From the NCBI GenBank assembly GCA_934486455.1, contig CAKSPR010000004.1:4835-68834 (forward strand): DNA of 64,000 bases, in the 5' to 3' direction. This stretch comes from an uncultured Eubacteriales bacterium. GTDB lineage: Bacteria; Bacillota; Clostridia; Oscillospirales; Acutalibacteraceae. A model generated the notes under the pieces. That model searched no databases, was not told the DNA's origin, and saw only the letters and a program-made list of their open reading frames with translations. Each line of letters opens with the position of its first letter. Position 1 is the first letter of the stretch. Shown piece after piece: positions 15,527 through 23,139 of this stretch. Position numbers and translations under genes: made by a program.

Positions 15527-16537
15527 TCATTTTACCGAAAGCCAAATCGCGTGGGCTATGGCGGGAATGGGCTTTTTCTGAAAGACCGTCACGGGAGAAT
15601 GAAGAGCGCCGGTAGCGCAAAACAGTACATTTTTATATTTTTTCTCCGAAAGCTCGCGGAGTATTCTCGAGCAAAGCACGCTTGCCGAACAGCCACACCC
15701 CGATCCCCCTGCATTGACATCCTGATCCTCAAGATAGAATATATTAAGCCCGCAGTCGGAATGAACGGCCGAGATGTCGTGACCCTCCTCCTTCATCAAA
15801 GTGAGTAACAGCTCGCTTCCCACCCTTCCGAGATCCCCGGTCAGTATTAAATCAAAATCCTCGGGGCGGCGTTTTGTATCCTCAAAAAATTCGCAAAGGG
15901 TCCTTGCCGCCGCAGGGGCCATCGCCGCACCCATGTTGTTAACATCGGTAACGTTGTAATCGGTTATTCTGCCGAAGGTGGCCGATTTTATTTCGATATT
16001 GCCGCAATCCTTGCCCACCATAACCGCTCCCGAGCCGGTCACCGTCCACTGGGCAGAGCCGGTGCGCTGGCCGCCGTACTCAAGCGGTAATCTGAACTGC
16101 CGCTCCGACGCACAAAAATGGGAAGATGTTACGGCCACGGCGTTTTTTGCATATCCCGCGTCCACAAAAACGGCCGCAAGACCGAGACTTAAGGCCATTG
16201 TCGAACAGGCTCCGTAAACTCCCACATGGGGTATTCCGAAATTTTCAGCGCCGAAGGTCGATCCGGCACACTGATTTAAAAGATCCCCCGCAAAAAGAAT
16301 ATCCACCTCATCGGCGGGCATATCGGTTTTTTTAAGAAGGGTCTCCACCGCCGCTTCAACAAGGCGGCTTTCGGCCTGCTCGAATGTATCCTCTCCGCTG
16401 TATTCATCTTCAAATATCACATCAAATTCCTTGCCCAAAGGGCCCTTGCCCTCGGTCTTTCCCGCCACCGAAGCAAATCCGCGGATCCGCGGGCTGTTTG
16501 AAAAAACAATTGTATTTTCCCCGTTTTTATTTAACAT
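15527..16537 (-). CDS. spoVAD: Stage V sporulation protein AD
   Basis: 336-aa thiolase-fold protein required for uptake of dipicolinic acid into the forespore; SpoVAD binds DPA. It shows the family's FAGDLLNQC, YGACSTMA, TSSHFCASERQFR and GSGCGCSA segments. ATG 16537 follows GAGAGGTG. The usual partners spoVAC and spoVAEb are not adjacent: the gene is flanked by unrelated genes on both sides. This indicates an endospore former, with either a second complete spoVA operon elsewhere or a rearranged one. Confidence 0.92.
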   Translation of the reverse strand: MLNKNGENTIVFSNSPRIRGFASVAGKTEGKGPLGKEFDVIFEDEYSGEDTFEQAESRLVEAAVETLLKKTDMPADEVDILFAGDLLNQCAGSTFGAENFGIPHVGVYGACSTMALSLGLAAVFVDAGYAKNAVAVTSSHFCASERQFRLPLEYGGQRTGSAQWTVTGSGAVMVGKDCGNIEIKSATFGRITDYNVTDVNNMGAAMAPAAARTLCEFFEDTKRRPEDFDLILTGDLGRVGSELLLTLMKEEGHDISAVHSDCGLNIFYLEDQDVNAGGSGCGCSASVLCSRILRELSEKKYKNVLFCATGALHSPVTVFQKKPIPAIAHAIWLSVK

Positions 16538-16618
16538 AAAAAACACCTCTCATCGGTTTTATTTTTCCCGAAGAAAAGTGTTTTTATAATCATTTATATT
16601 GTATTTGCATTTTTTAAA

Positions 16619-16978
16619 TCAAATGTTTCTGTTGGTGATCTCAACTTCTTTTGTGGTGATTATATCTCTTATGGTCACATTCCCTATCGGGTAATCGAGA
16701 GTCCCTTCGGCGGTTTTATAAATCTTTTCACTTTCCTCACAGCTCAGTGCCGATACGCTAATGCCATCGTCGCAGAAGAATATTCCGTATTCAACACCTT
16801 TGTATATAAATGTAACCTCTCCGCCCCTGAGCACCACCTGGACAAACTCGTCTAAGGATTCAAAGCTTAAATCGGATTCTCCGCTGCAATAGTATGTTGT
16901 CACCTTATCGGCTTTTGGCAACGAGGTAAGCAACTCTGACACGGTTTCAAAATTAAGATTGTCTTTATCTTTATTCAT
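16619..16978 (-). CDS. Hypothetical protein, 119 aa
   Basis: Not recognised. Acidic, soluble, with no signal peptide or membrane segment. The middle (DEFVQVVLRGGEVTFIYKGVEYGI) reads like a small alpha/beta or beta domain. ATG 16978 follows AAAGGAG at 10 bases. It ends 81 bases before the spoVAD start, so shared transcription with spoVAD is possible but not shown. Confidence 0.65.
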   Translation of the reverse strand: MNKDKDNLNFETVSELLTSLPKADKVTTYYCSGESDLSFESLDEFVQVVLRGGEVTFIYKGVEYGIFFCDDGISVSALSCEESEKIYKTAEGTLDYPIGNVTIRDIITTKEVEITNRNI

Positions 16979-17140
16979 GTTTGTTTTTTCTCCTTTGCCA
17001 TCTATTTCCGGGACATTTCCGCACAAGTAAATATAACGGCAACAATTGTATAAACCTTTCTTTTTAAAATGTCGTTTTTATAACGGTTGATTTATAGTTC
17101 ATATTATCTCATCAAAAACAAATTTTGTCAACAAGGGCGT

Positions 17141-17168
17141 AAAAAAACGACCTGCTTTTGGCAGATCG
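17141..17168 (-). terminator. Terminator of tRNA-Lys
   Basis: CGACCTGC (17148-17155) and CGATCTGC read from the other strand (17161-17168) form an 8-bp stem with one G-U pair, followed on the minus strand by seven T (17147-17141). It starts six bases after the CCA end. Confidence 0.8.
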
Positions 17169-17174
17169 CTTTTG

Positions 17175-17250
17175 TGGTGACCCATTGGCGATTCGAACGC
17201 CAGACACCTTGATTAAAAGTCAAGTGCTCTACCGGCTGAGCTAATGGGTC
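17175..17250 (-). tRNA. tRNA-Lys (anticodon TTT)
   Basis: 76 bases including an encoded CCA. The acceptor stem is GACCCAT/ATGGGTC, the D arm is TAGCTCAGCCGGTAGAGCA, the anticodon stem-loop is CTTGA-CTTTTAA-TCAAG with anticodon TTT, and the T arm is GGCGTTCGAATCGCC. All stems pair. It has its own consensus promoter and terminator, so it is a single-gene unit. Confidence 0.97.
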
Positions 17251-17277
17251 ATAAGCCGTTAAATTGACAGCTCATAC

Positions 17278-17306
17278 ATTATAACAACTTGCAGGGCAGT
17301 TGTCAA
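17278..17306 (-). promoter_or_regulatory. Consensus promoter of tRNA-Lys
   Basis: On the minus strand TTGACA (17306-17301), 17 bases, TATAAT (17283-17278), a perfect consensus, about 28 bases before the mature 5' end. Confidence 0.85.
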
Positions 17307-17335
17307 CATATTTTTTCGGAAATTTTACCTTCGCT

Positions 17336-18133
17336 CTATTTTTCTTTTCTGTGCAAAAAACCGAAAAGGCCGTTTTTCTTTTTCACGCCCTTGCCCTTTT
17401 CATTCCTGCCTTCTCCGCAAGGCTCCGACTTTTCCCCGACTTCCTCCGATTTGGCTTCTTCGCAGCATTCGGTATCCTTCTCATCGGCCGGCTCGGGCTG
17501 CTCGGTTTCCCCGCCATGCTCCTGTTCAGATGCTTCTTCAAGCTCTTCAAGCTCTTCCGCATCGCCGAATTCTTCGAAAAACTCCTCCGAAGCGGCCCGC
17601 TCTGTTCCCTCGGCCTGCTCGTCCTCGATAACTATTCTCAAAGCGTTCGAAAAACATTCGGCCGGCACAAAAATATCGTAAAGTTCCTCCCCCTCAAGAG
17701 CCTCGTCGCAAAGGGCGGAAAACTCGGCTTCATAATCCTCGCTCTCTTCCCAACCGTCGATTAATTCAAGCTCTTCACCTTCAAAGTCGTTGTCACATTC
17801 CTCGTCTGCGGTGTGCGCCTGCGCCTCTTTTTTCATAGAGGGAACATTGTTTTGTTCAAGCAACTCCATAATCCTTGCGGCCTCATCCTCTCCGATAACG
17901 GTTATGAGAAGCTTGGGCTCGCCGTCGAAAAGCATTTCCGCATAGAGGGAATTTTCAGAGTCCTTCGCTGCGGTTTCGGATTGCTCGCTTTCGCCCTGCG
18001 GTTCGTTTGAAAGAAAAAGCACATCATCACCGTCGTTTTCGACAATGGGGGTATAATCCTCAAGCTTCTGTCCGCACTTTTCGCAGGTGTCGCTTTCGGT
18101 ATCATAAAATTTATTACATTTTCGGCACCACAT
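17336..18133 (-). CDS. Acidic zinc-ribbon protein with DUF2007-like segments
   Basis: 265 aa. The N-terminus is a zinc ribbon (CRKCNKFYD...CEKCGQKL, residues 3-23). Residues about 72-105 (KLLITVIGEDEAARIMELLEQNNVPS) and 150-170 (YDIFVPAECFSNALRIVIED) look like the two halves of a DUF2007-type putative signal-transducing domain split by a Glu/Asp-rich insert. A long Glu-rich stretch (about 170-240) and a short basic tail (KKKNGLFGFLHRKEK) follow. Such proteins are widespread in Clostridia but uncharacterised; the basic tail could contact membrane or nucleic acid. The ATG follows AAAGGAG. Confidence 0.7.
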   Translation of the reverse strand: MWCRKCNKFYDTESDTCEKCGQKLEDYTPIVENDGDDVLFLSNEPQGESEQSETAAKDSENSLYAEMLFDGEPKLLITVIGEDEAARIMELLEQNNVPSMKKEAQAHTADEECDNDFEGEELELIDGWEESEDYEAEFSALCDEALEGEELYDIFVPAECFSNALRIVIEDEQAEGTERAASEEFFEEFGDAEELEELEEASEQEHGGETEQPEPADEKDTECCEEAKSEEVGEKSEPCGEGRNEKGKGVKKKNGLFGFLHRKEK

Positions 18134-18207
18134 AAATTATGCTCCTTTGCATTTAAATTACTACCTGTTTTAATTACTGCCTACTGTTTAGATGTATTTC
18201 TTCATAT

Positions 18208-18236
18208 AATATAACATCAAAAGAGGATTTATTCAA
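18208..18236 (-). promoter_or_regulatory. Promoter of the zinc-ribbon protein
   Basis: On the minus strand TTGAAT (18236-18231), 17 bases, TATATT (18213-18208), about 75 bases before the ATG. Confidence 0.5.
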
Positions 18237-18351
18237 CAATTTGCGAAAATATTTACACGATTATACTAACGGTATATTATATTATTGTTTTTTTCAATTT
18301 TCTTTGGTTATTTTAACGCAAAATTTAACTGAGAGGTATTATTTATTCTAT

Positions 18352-18380
18352 TTGACAAATTATATTGCAGGGAGTATAAT
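18352..18380 (+). promoter_or_regulatory. Consensus promoter of the amino-acid binding protein
   Basis: TTGACA (18352-18357), 17 bases, TATAAT (18375-18380): perfect consensus, as expected for an abundant binding protein. Confidence 0.85.
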
Positions 18381-18393
18381 CTTAACCAAGATA

Positions 18394-18413
18394 AACAGAG
18401 CGCATGCTCTGTT
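18394..18413 (+). promoter_or_regulatory. Perfect inverted repeat between promoter and ribosome-binding site
   Basis: AACAGAGC (18394-18401), loop GCAT, GCTCTGTT (18406-18413), right after the predicted transcription start and directly before AAGGAGG. It may be a repressor operator or a 5' mRNA stabilising hairpin. Confidence 0.5.
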
Positions 18414-18428
18414 AAGGAGGAAAAGATT

Positions 18429-19589
18429 ATGAAAAAAAGCTTAAAGGTTCTTGCACTTGTGCTTTCGGCCGCTCTTATAGCTGCTTGCTTCGCCGGTTGC
18501 GGCGACAGTAAAGACGCCAAGTCCGACACCATCAAAATCGGCGGCATCGGACCTATCACCGGCGGTGCTGCGGTTTACGGACAGGCTGTTAAAAACGCTG
18601 CCGAGATGGCTGTTGAGGAAATCAATGCCGCAGGCGGTATTAACGGAACTTCTCTTGAGTTTAATTTCCAGGACGACGAGCATGACCCCGAAAAATCGGT
18701 CAATGCCTACAACAACCTCAAGGACTGGGGTATGCAGGCTCTTATGGGCACCGTTACCACCGCTCCCTGCCTTGCCGTTGTAGAAAAAACCTATCAGGAC
18801 AATATGTTCCAGCTCACTCCTTCTGCTTCTGCTACCGGCGTTATCAAATACGACAACACCTTCCAAATGTGCTTTACCGATCCTAACCAGGGCACCAAAT
18901 CCGCCGACTACATCGCAGAGAACAAGCTTGCCACCAAGGTTGCGGTAATCTACAACAGCTCGGACGCTTATTCTTCGGGCATTTACAGCAACTTTGCCAA
19001 GGAAGCCAAGGAAAAGGGCATTGAGGTCGTTTCGGCTGAAGCCTTCACCGACGACTCCAAGACCGACTTCTCGGTACAGCTCAACAAATCCAAGGCATCG
19101 GGTGCAGAGCTTGTATTCCTTCCCATCTATGCACAGGAAGCCTCCCAAATTCTTGAGCAGGCCAACTCCATGGGATACCAGACCACCTTCTTCGGCTGCG
19201 ACGGTCTTGACGGAATTCTCACCATCGACGGCTTCAACAAGTCTCTTGCCGAGGGCGTAATTCTTCTGACCCCCTTTGTTGCCGGCGACACCAAGAGCCA
19301 GGCCAACGTTGACTTCACCAACAAGTATAAGGAAAAATATAAAGATACCCCCAACCAGTTTGCCGCCGACGCTTATGATGCCATCTACGTCATAGCCGAG
19401 TGCATGAAGAACGGCAATGTTACCGCCGACATGAGCGCTTCCGACATCTGCGACATCATGAAGACCCAAATGACCAAGGTTAAATACGACGGTCTTACCG
19501 GCGACGGCATCACCTTTGCCGCTGACGGATCGGTCAACAAGTCTCCTAACGCCATGAAGATTCAGGACGGCAAATATGTTGCTATGTAA
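18429..19589 (+). CDS. livK: Branched-chain amino-acid ABC transporter substrate-binding lipoprotein
   Basis: 386 aa, type I periplasmic-binding fold (Peripla_BP_6). The signal peptide ends in a lipobox with the acylated cysteine at Cys20 or Cys24 (LIAACFAGC), so it is tethered to the outer face of the membrane. The family signature GGIGPITGGAAVYGQ follows, then EEINAAGGING. It would deliver leucine, isoleucine, valine or a similar ligand to the LivHMGF importer encoded at 42.6-46.1 kb. It is monocistronic with its own strong promoter and terminator, which permits higher expression than the membrane subunits. ATG follows AAGGAGG. Confidence 0.92.
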   Translation: MKKSLKVLALVLSAALIAACFAGCGDSKDAKSDTIKIGGIGPITGGAAVYGQAVKNAAEMAVEEINAAGGINGTSLEFNFQDDEHDPEKSVNAYNNLKDWGMQALMGTVTTAPCLAVVEKTYQDNMFQLTPSASATGVIKYDNTFQMCFTDPNQGTKSADYIAENKLATKVAVIYNSSDAYSSGIYSNFAKEAKEKGIEVVSAEAFTDDSKTDFSVQLNKSKASGAELVFLPIYAQEASQILEQANSMGYQTTFFGCDGLDGILTIDGFNKSLAEGVILLTPFVAGDTKSQANVDFTNKYKEKYKDTPNQFAADAYDAIYVIAECMKNGNVTADMSASDICDIMKTQMTKVKYDGLTGDGITFAADGSVNKSPNAMKIQDGKYVAM

Positions 19590-19634
19590 GGGATTATATC
19601 CTTCTGAAATACTTTTAGGTTGATTTAATTGATT

Positions 19635-19669
19635 CCCGCCGCCCGAGCAATCGGACGGCGGGATTTTTT
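19635..19669 (+). terminator. Terminator of livK
   Basis: CCCGCCGCCCGA (19635-19646), loop GCAA, TCGGACGGCGGG (19651-19662) with one mismatch, then ATTTTTT. Confidence 0.85.
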
Positions 19670-19705
19670 CGTGCCTGTACCTGCCCTTCATCAAGGCACT
19701 TACAC

Positions 19706-19748
19706 AAAAAAGCGGGTCTGCCGCGTTCCGTCGGAACGCGGCAGACCC
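19706..19748 (-). terminator. Terminator of the recA-to-cysS gene block
   Basis: A 16-bp perfect stem, GGGTCTGCCGCGTTCC (19714-19729) with its complement (19733-19748), three-base loop, followed on the minus strand by GCTTTTTT. It lies 70 bases after the cysS stop. Confidence 0.85.
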
Positions 19749-19817
19749 CTTTATCAACGGTTATTTAGCTTTTTCAAAAGTGCACTGCGACTGTCGGCAG
19801 CGGGAAGATTTCAAAGC

Positions 19818-21224
19818 TTATGCCTTGTGCCACTTAATACCCTGGGGAGTGTCCTCAAGAATTATGCCCATGTCCTTTAGCTTGTCGCGTATGGCGTCGG
19901 CAGTGGCAAAATCCTTTGCCTTTCTCGCTGCGGTGCGCTGTTCTATAAGGCTATCCACCTGAGCGTCAAGATCGTCGTCCTCTTTCTTTACATAAACAAG
20001 TCCGAGCACATCGGCAAGCTCGAAAAATCTTTCCTTTGCTATTCTGCAAAGCTCGGCCGAGGGGTCGTTCCTCAAAGCGGTGTTAATGTCTCTGACCAGC
20101 TCGAAAAGCGCCGAAAGACCGTCGGCCGTGTTAAGATCGTCGTCCATTGCGGCGATAAACTGTTCTCTGCGGCCGTCAAAGCTCTTGATGATCTCGGCCT
20201 CTCCCTCTTTAAGCTTTTCGCAGGTTGCGTTTTTCTCGGCAAAATCCATATTGTCGCGGCAGGAGTAAAGCCGTTCAAGGGAGCGGACATTGGATTCGAT
20301 AACATCCACGCTGTAATTGATGGGGCTTCTGTAATGGGAGGAGATCATCAGGTAACGAATAGGCTCATAGCCGTATTTTGCGGCCACATCACGCACCGTG
20401 AAGAAATTTCCCAAGGATTTTGACATTTTGCGATTGTCGACATTTATATAGCCGTTGTGCATCCAGTAGTGGGCAAACTCGCAGCCGTTGGCGCATTCCG
20501 ATTGGGCGATCTCATTTTCGTGATGGGGAAAGATAAGATCCTGACCGCCGCAGTGAATGTCGATGGTCTTGCCGAGATATTTGCCCGACATTGCCGAGCA
20601 CTCAATGTGCCAGCCGGGACGACCCTTACCCCAGGGAGACTCCCAAAACGGCTCTCCCTCCTTTGCCGCCTTCCAAAGTGTAAAGTCCATGGGACTTTCC
20701 TTTTGCTCTGCCGAGGCTCCCCGCTCGCTTGCTCCCTCTTTAAGCTCGTCAAGAGGCTGATGGGAAAGCTTTCCGTATTCCTTGAATTTTTCGGCGCGGA
20801 AGTAAACGTCTCCACCCGACGGATAGGCATATCCCTTTTCCGCAAGGCGCTCGATGATTTTTATGATTTCGTCAATATTTTCGGTTGCTCTCGGATGAAC
20901 GGTGGCCTTTCGGACATTAAGTCCCTCGGCGTCTGTCCAAAATTCCTTTATATACCGCTCGGCAACCTCCTTAACGGTGGTGCCCTCCTCGTTGGCCTTG
21001 TTTATAAGCTTATCGTCGATGTCGGTGAAATTCTGAACGAAATTGACCTTATAGCCTCTCCACTCAAGGTATCTTCTGAGCACATCAAAAACGCAAAGCG
21101 GGCGGGCGTTTCCGATGTGAATATAGTTATAGACGGTGGGGCCGCAGGCATAAATTTTCGCCTCCCCCTCTTTTATCGGAACAAACTCCTGTTTCTCTCG
21201 GGTCAGGGTATTGAAAATTTTCAT
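19818..21224 (-). CDS. cysS: Cysteinyl-tRNA synthetase
   Basis: 468-aa class I synthetase that charges tRNA-Cys. HIGN motif in YNYIHIGNARP (about residues 34-40), zinc-site segments (CGPTVYN and HCGGQDLIFPHHENE), and KMSKS in [11 protein letters not shown]. Length is normal. The ATG follows GAGAGGAAGG. Last gene of the run recA-recX-rimO-pgsA-cysE-HAD-cysS. Grouping with serine acetyltransferase links cysteine synthesis to its use, as in Bacillus. Confidence 0.97.
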   Translation of the reverse strand: MKIFNTLTREKQEFVPIKEGEAKIYACGPTVYNYIHIGNARPLCVFDVLRRYLEWRGYKVNFVQNFTDIDDKLINKANEEGTTVKEVAERYIKEFWTDAEGLNVRKATVHPRATENIDEIIKIIERLAEKGYAYPSGGDVYFRAEKFKEYGKLSHQPLDELKEGASERGASAEQKESPMDFTLWKAAKEGEPFWESPWGKGRPGWHIECSAMSGKYLGKTIDIHCGGQDLIFPHHENEIAQSECANGCEFAHYWMHNGYINVDNRKMSKSLGNFFTVRDVAAKYGYEPIRYLMISSHYRSPINYSVDVIESNVRSLERLYSCRDNMDFAEKNATCEKLKEGEAEIIKSFDGRREQFIAAMDDDLNTADGLSALFELVRDINTALRNDPSAELCRIAKERFFELADVLGLVYVKKEDDDLDAQVDSLIEQRTAARKAKDFATADAIRDKLKDMGIILEDTPQGIKWHKA

Positions 21225-21243
21225 TTTAAAAAGTCCTTCCTCT

Positions 21244-21888
21244 CTATAATTTCATAAGCAGAGCCTCAAGCTCGGCCGCATTTTTCACAATATAATCGGC
21301 ACCTTGCTCAAGCTCGCCTTTTTCGGCAAATCCGTAGGCAACACCCACTGTCAAAATGCCGTTTTGCTTTCCTGCCTGCACATCAAAAATTCGGTCTCCC
21401 ACCATAACGGCGGTTTTTTTATCAACATTATAGTCGGAAACAATGTCCTTAACGGTATCGGTTTTTGATTTATGAAGGTCGGAAAGTTCGATTCCGTAAA
21501 CGGCGGTGAAATATTCCGAAAGAGAAAAATGCTCCACTATCTGTTTTGAAAAGACCGTGGGCTTTCCGGTGGCGATAAAAAGCCTTTTCCCTGCCGATTT
21601 AAGCCTTGAAAGCATTTGCGGAATTCCGCTGTAAACCTCATTTTCAAAAATTCCCGTAGGCGCAAAATATTCCCGATATTTTTCCACGGCAGCTTTGGCC
21701 TGTTCCTCCGAAAAGCCGTAATACTTCATAAATGTTTCGCCCAGCGGCGGGCCGATGAAGAATTCAAGCTCGCGATTGTCCCTAACCTCGATTCCGAAGC
21801 TTTTAAGGGCATATTGAACCGATTTTGTTATACCCGTCATTGGATCGGTCAGGGTTCCGTCAAGATCGAAAAGTATATCCTTTATCAA
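21244..21888 (-). CDS. HAD-superfamily phosphatase, phosphoglycolate phosphatase-like
   Basis: 214-aa HAD hydrolase of subfamily IA. Motif I FDLDGTLTD (residues 7-15), motif II IATGKP, conserved lysine near HKSKTDTV, motif IV VMVGDRIFDV. The family dephosphorylates small metabolites such as phosphoglycolate or nucleotides; substrate not assignable. It starts at TTG, overlapping the cysE stop as TTGA, with GGAGG 7 bases upstream, so it is translationally coupled. Its place between cysE and cysS is unusual. Confidence 0.88.
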   Translation of the reverse strand: MIKDILFDLDGTLTDPMTGITKSVQYALKSFGIEVRDNRELEFFIGPPLGETFMKYYGFSEEQAKAAVEKYREYFAPTGIFENEVYSGIPQMLSRLKSAGKRLFIATGKPTVFSKQIVEHFSLSEYFTAVYGIELSDLHKSKTDTVKDIVSDYNVDKKTAVMVGDRIFDVQAGKQNGILTVGVAYGFAEKGELEQGADYIVKNAAELEALLMKL

Positions 21889-22535
21889 TTTTCGTCCTCC
21901 GGCTTTTTGAGCTTTTCAAGCTCCCTCTCCATAAAATAAAGCTTGGATTCCAGCATGCATATTTTTTGAGCCACGGGGTCGGGAATATGCACCTGATCGA
22001 GGCTTTCGCATATTTTTTCTCCCCCTTGGCGTACCACCCTTGCGGGAACGCCCACCGCCGTGCTGTCGGGCGGTATCTCGTTAAGCACCACCGCTCCCGC
22101 GGCGATTCTTGCGTTATCTCCCACCTTAAAGGGGCCCAGCACCTTTGCGCCCGCACCGATAAGCACCCCATTTCCGATGGTTGGATGGCGCTTGCCGGTG
22201 TGATGTCCCGTTCCGCCCAAAGTAACCCCCTGGTAGATGGTCACATCATCGCCGATTATGGCCGTTTCGCCGATAACAACACCCGTTCCGTGGTCGATGA
22301 AAAGCCGCTTGCCGATGGTGGCGGCGGGGTGTATCTCGATTCCGGTTTTTCTGACCGCCCGTTGGGAAATCTGGCGGGCAATGAACTTTCTGCCGTGGCG
22401 GTAAAACCAGTTGGCACGGCGATACATTCTGACAGCCTTGAGCCCGGGATAGAGAAAGAATATCTCAAGGGAGGAGCGGGCCGCAGGGTCTCTGGCCTTA
22501 ACGGCGTTTATATCTTCTTTAAGTCTTTCAAACAT
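21885..22535 (-). CDS. cysE: Serine O-acetyltransferase
   Basis: 216-aa left-handed beta-helix (hexapeptide repeat) enzyme that makes O-acetylserine from serine and acetyl-CoA, the first step of cysteine synthesis. The signature IDHGTGVVIGETA and GVTLGGTGHHTGKRHPTI contain catalytic Asp/His residues, and VPARVVR lies near the end. It is of the short epsilon-type length with a charged C-terminal tail. ATG 22535 follows AAAGGTGA. It lies 13 bases after pgsA. Confidence 0.95.
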   Translation of the reverse strand: MFERLKEDINAVKARDPAARSSLEIFFLYPGLKAVRMYRRANWFYRHGRKFIARQISQRAVRKTGIEIHPAATIGKRLFIDHGTGVVIGETAIIGDDVTIYQGVTLGGTGHHTGKRHPTIGNGVLIGAGAKVLGPFKVGDNARIAAGAVVLNEIPPDSTAVGVPARVVRQGGEKICESLDQVHIPDPVAQKICMLESKLYFMERELEKLKKPEDEN

Positions 22536-22548
22536 AAATTCACCTTTT

Positions 22549-23139
22549 TTATTTATTTGGGTCGACAAAGGTCTTGTTTTTTACGAGATAGTTGATTCCC
22601 GAAACCACTGTCAGCACCGCCGAAAACCACAGCACAATGTTATACGCCGTTCTAAGCACCGCGCCGACAATCAAAAGGGTCGGGAACAGCGAGATAAATC
22701 CCTCAAAGGCGAGAGCCATTATTATCCCCACCATCTGTATGACTGTTTTTATCTTTCCCCATTTGTCGGCGGCAACCACCTTGCCCGAGGCGGCGGCAAT
22801 CATACGTATCGAGCTTACCGAAAACTCTCTCATAAGGACGATAACCGTTATCCACGCCGTTCCGAAGCCTATTCCGAGACTGATAAATCCCAAAAAGGCG
22901 GCGGTGGTCAGCATTTTGTCGGCAATGGGGTCGAGGAACTTGCCGAAATCGGTTATCAGCCCTCTCGACCGGGCTATTCTGCCGTCGAAAAGGTCGGTAA
23001 GCGACGCGGCGACAAAAACCGCAAGAGCGACAAAATAATGAAGGGGAAACTGCCACAAAAGCAGCATCAGAAATATCGGTACCGCCGCAATCCTTGCGAG
23101 GGTCAGCCGATTCGGAAGATTTATTTTGCTTTGCTTCAA
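22549..23139 (-). CDS. pgsA: CDP-diacylglycerol-glycerol-3-phosphate 3-phosphatidyltransferase
   Basis: 196-aa integral membrane enzyme that commits CDP-diacylglycerol to phosphatidylglycerol. It carries the CDP-alcohol phosphotransferase motif (LTDLFDGRIARSRG...FGKFLDPIADK), with all conserved aspartates, and four or more membrane helices. The start is TTG and overlaps the rimO stop as TTGA, which implies translational coupling. rimO-pgsA adjacency is common in Firmicutes. Confidence 0.95.
   Translation of the reverse strand: MKQSKINLPNRLTLARIAAVPIFLMLLLWQFPLHYFVALAVFVAASLTDLFDGRIARSRGLITDFGKFLDPIADKMLTTAAFLGFISLGIGFGTAWITVIVLMREFSVSSIRMIAAASGKVVAADKWGKIKTVIQMVGIIMALAFEGFISLFPTLLIVGAVLRTAYNIVLWFSAVLTVVSGINYLVKNKTFVDPNK

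Noticed and set aside
16538..16618. Sigma-G type promoter upstream of spoVAD
   Set aside because: Weak partial matches to TGMATA and CATAMTA with wrong spacing; not strong enough to report.
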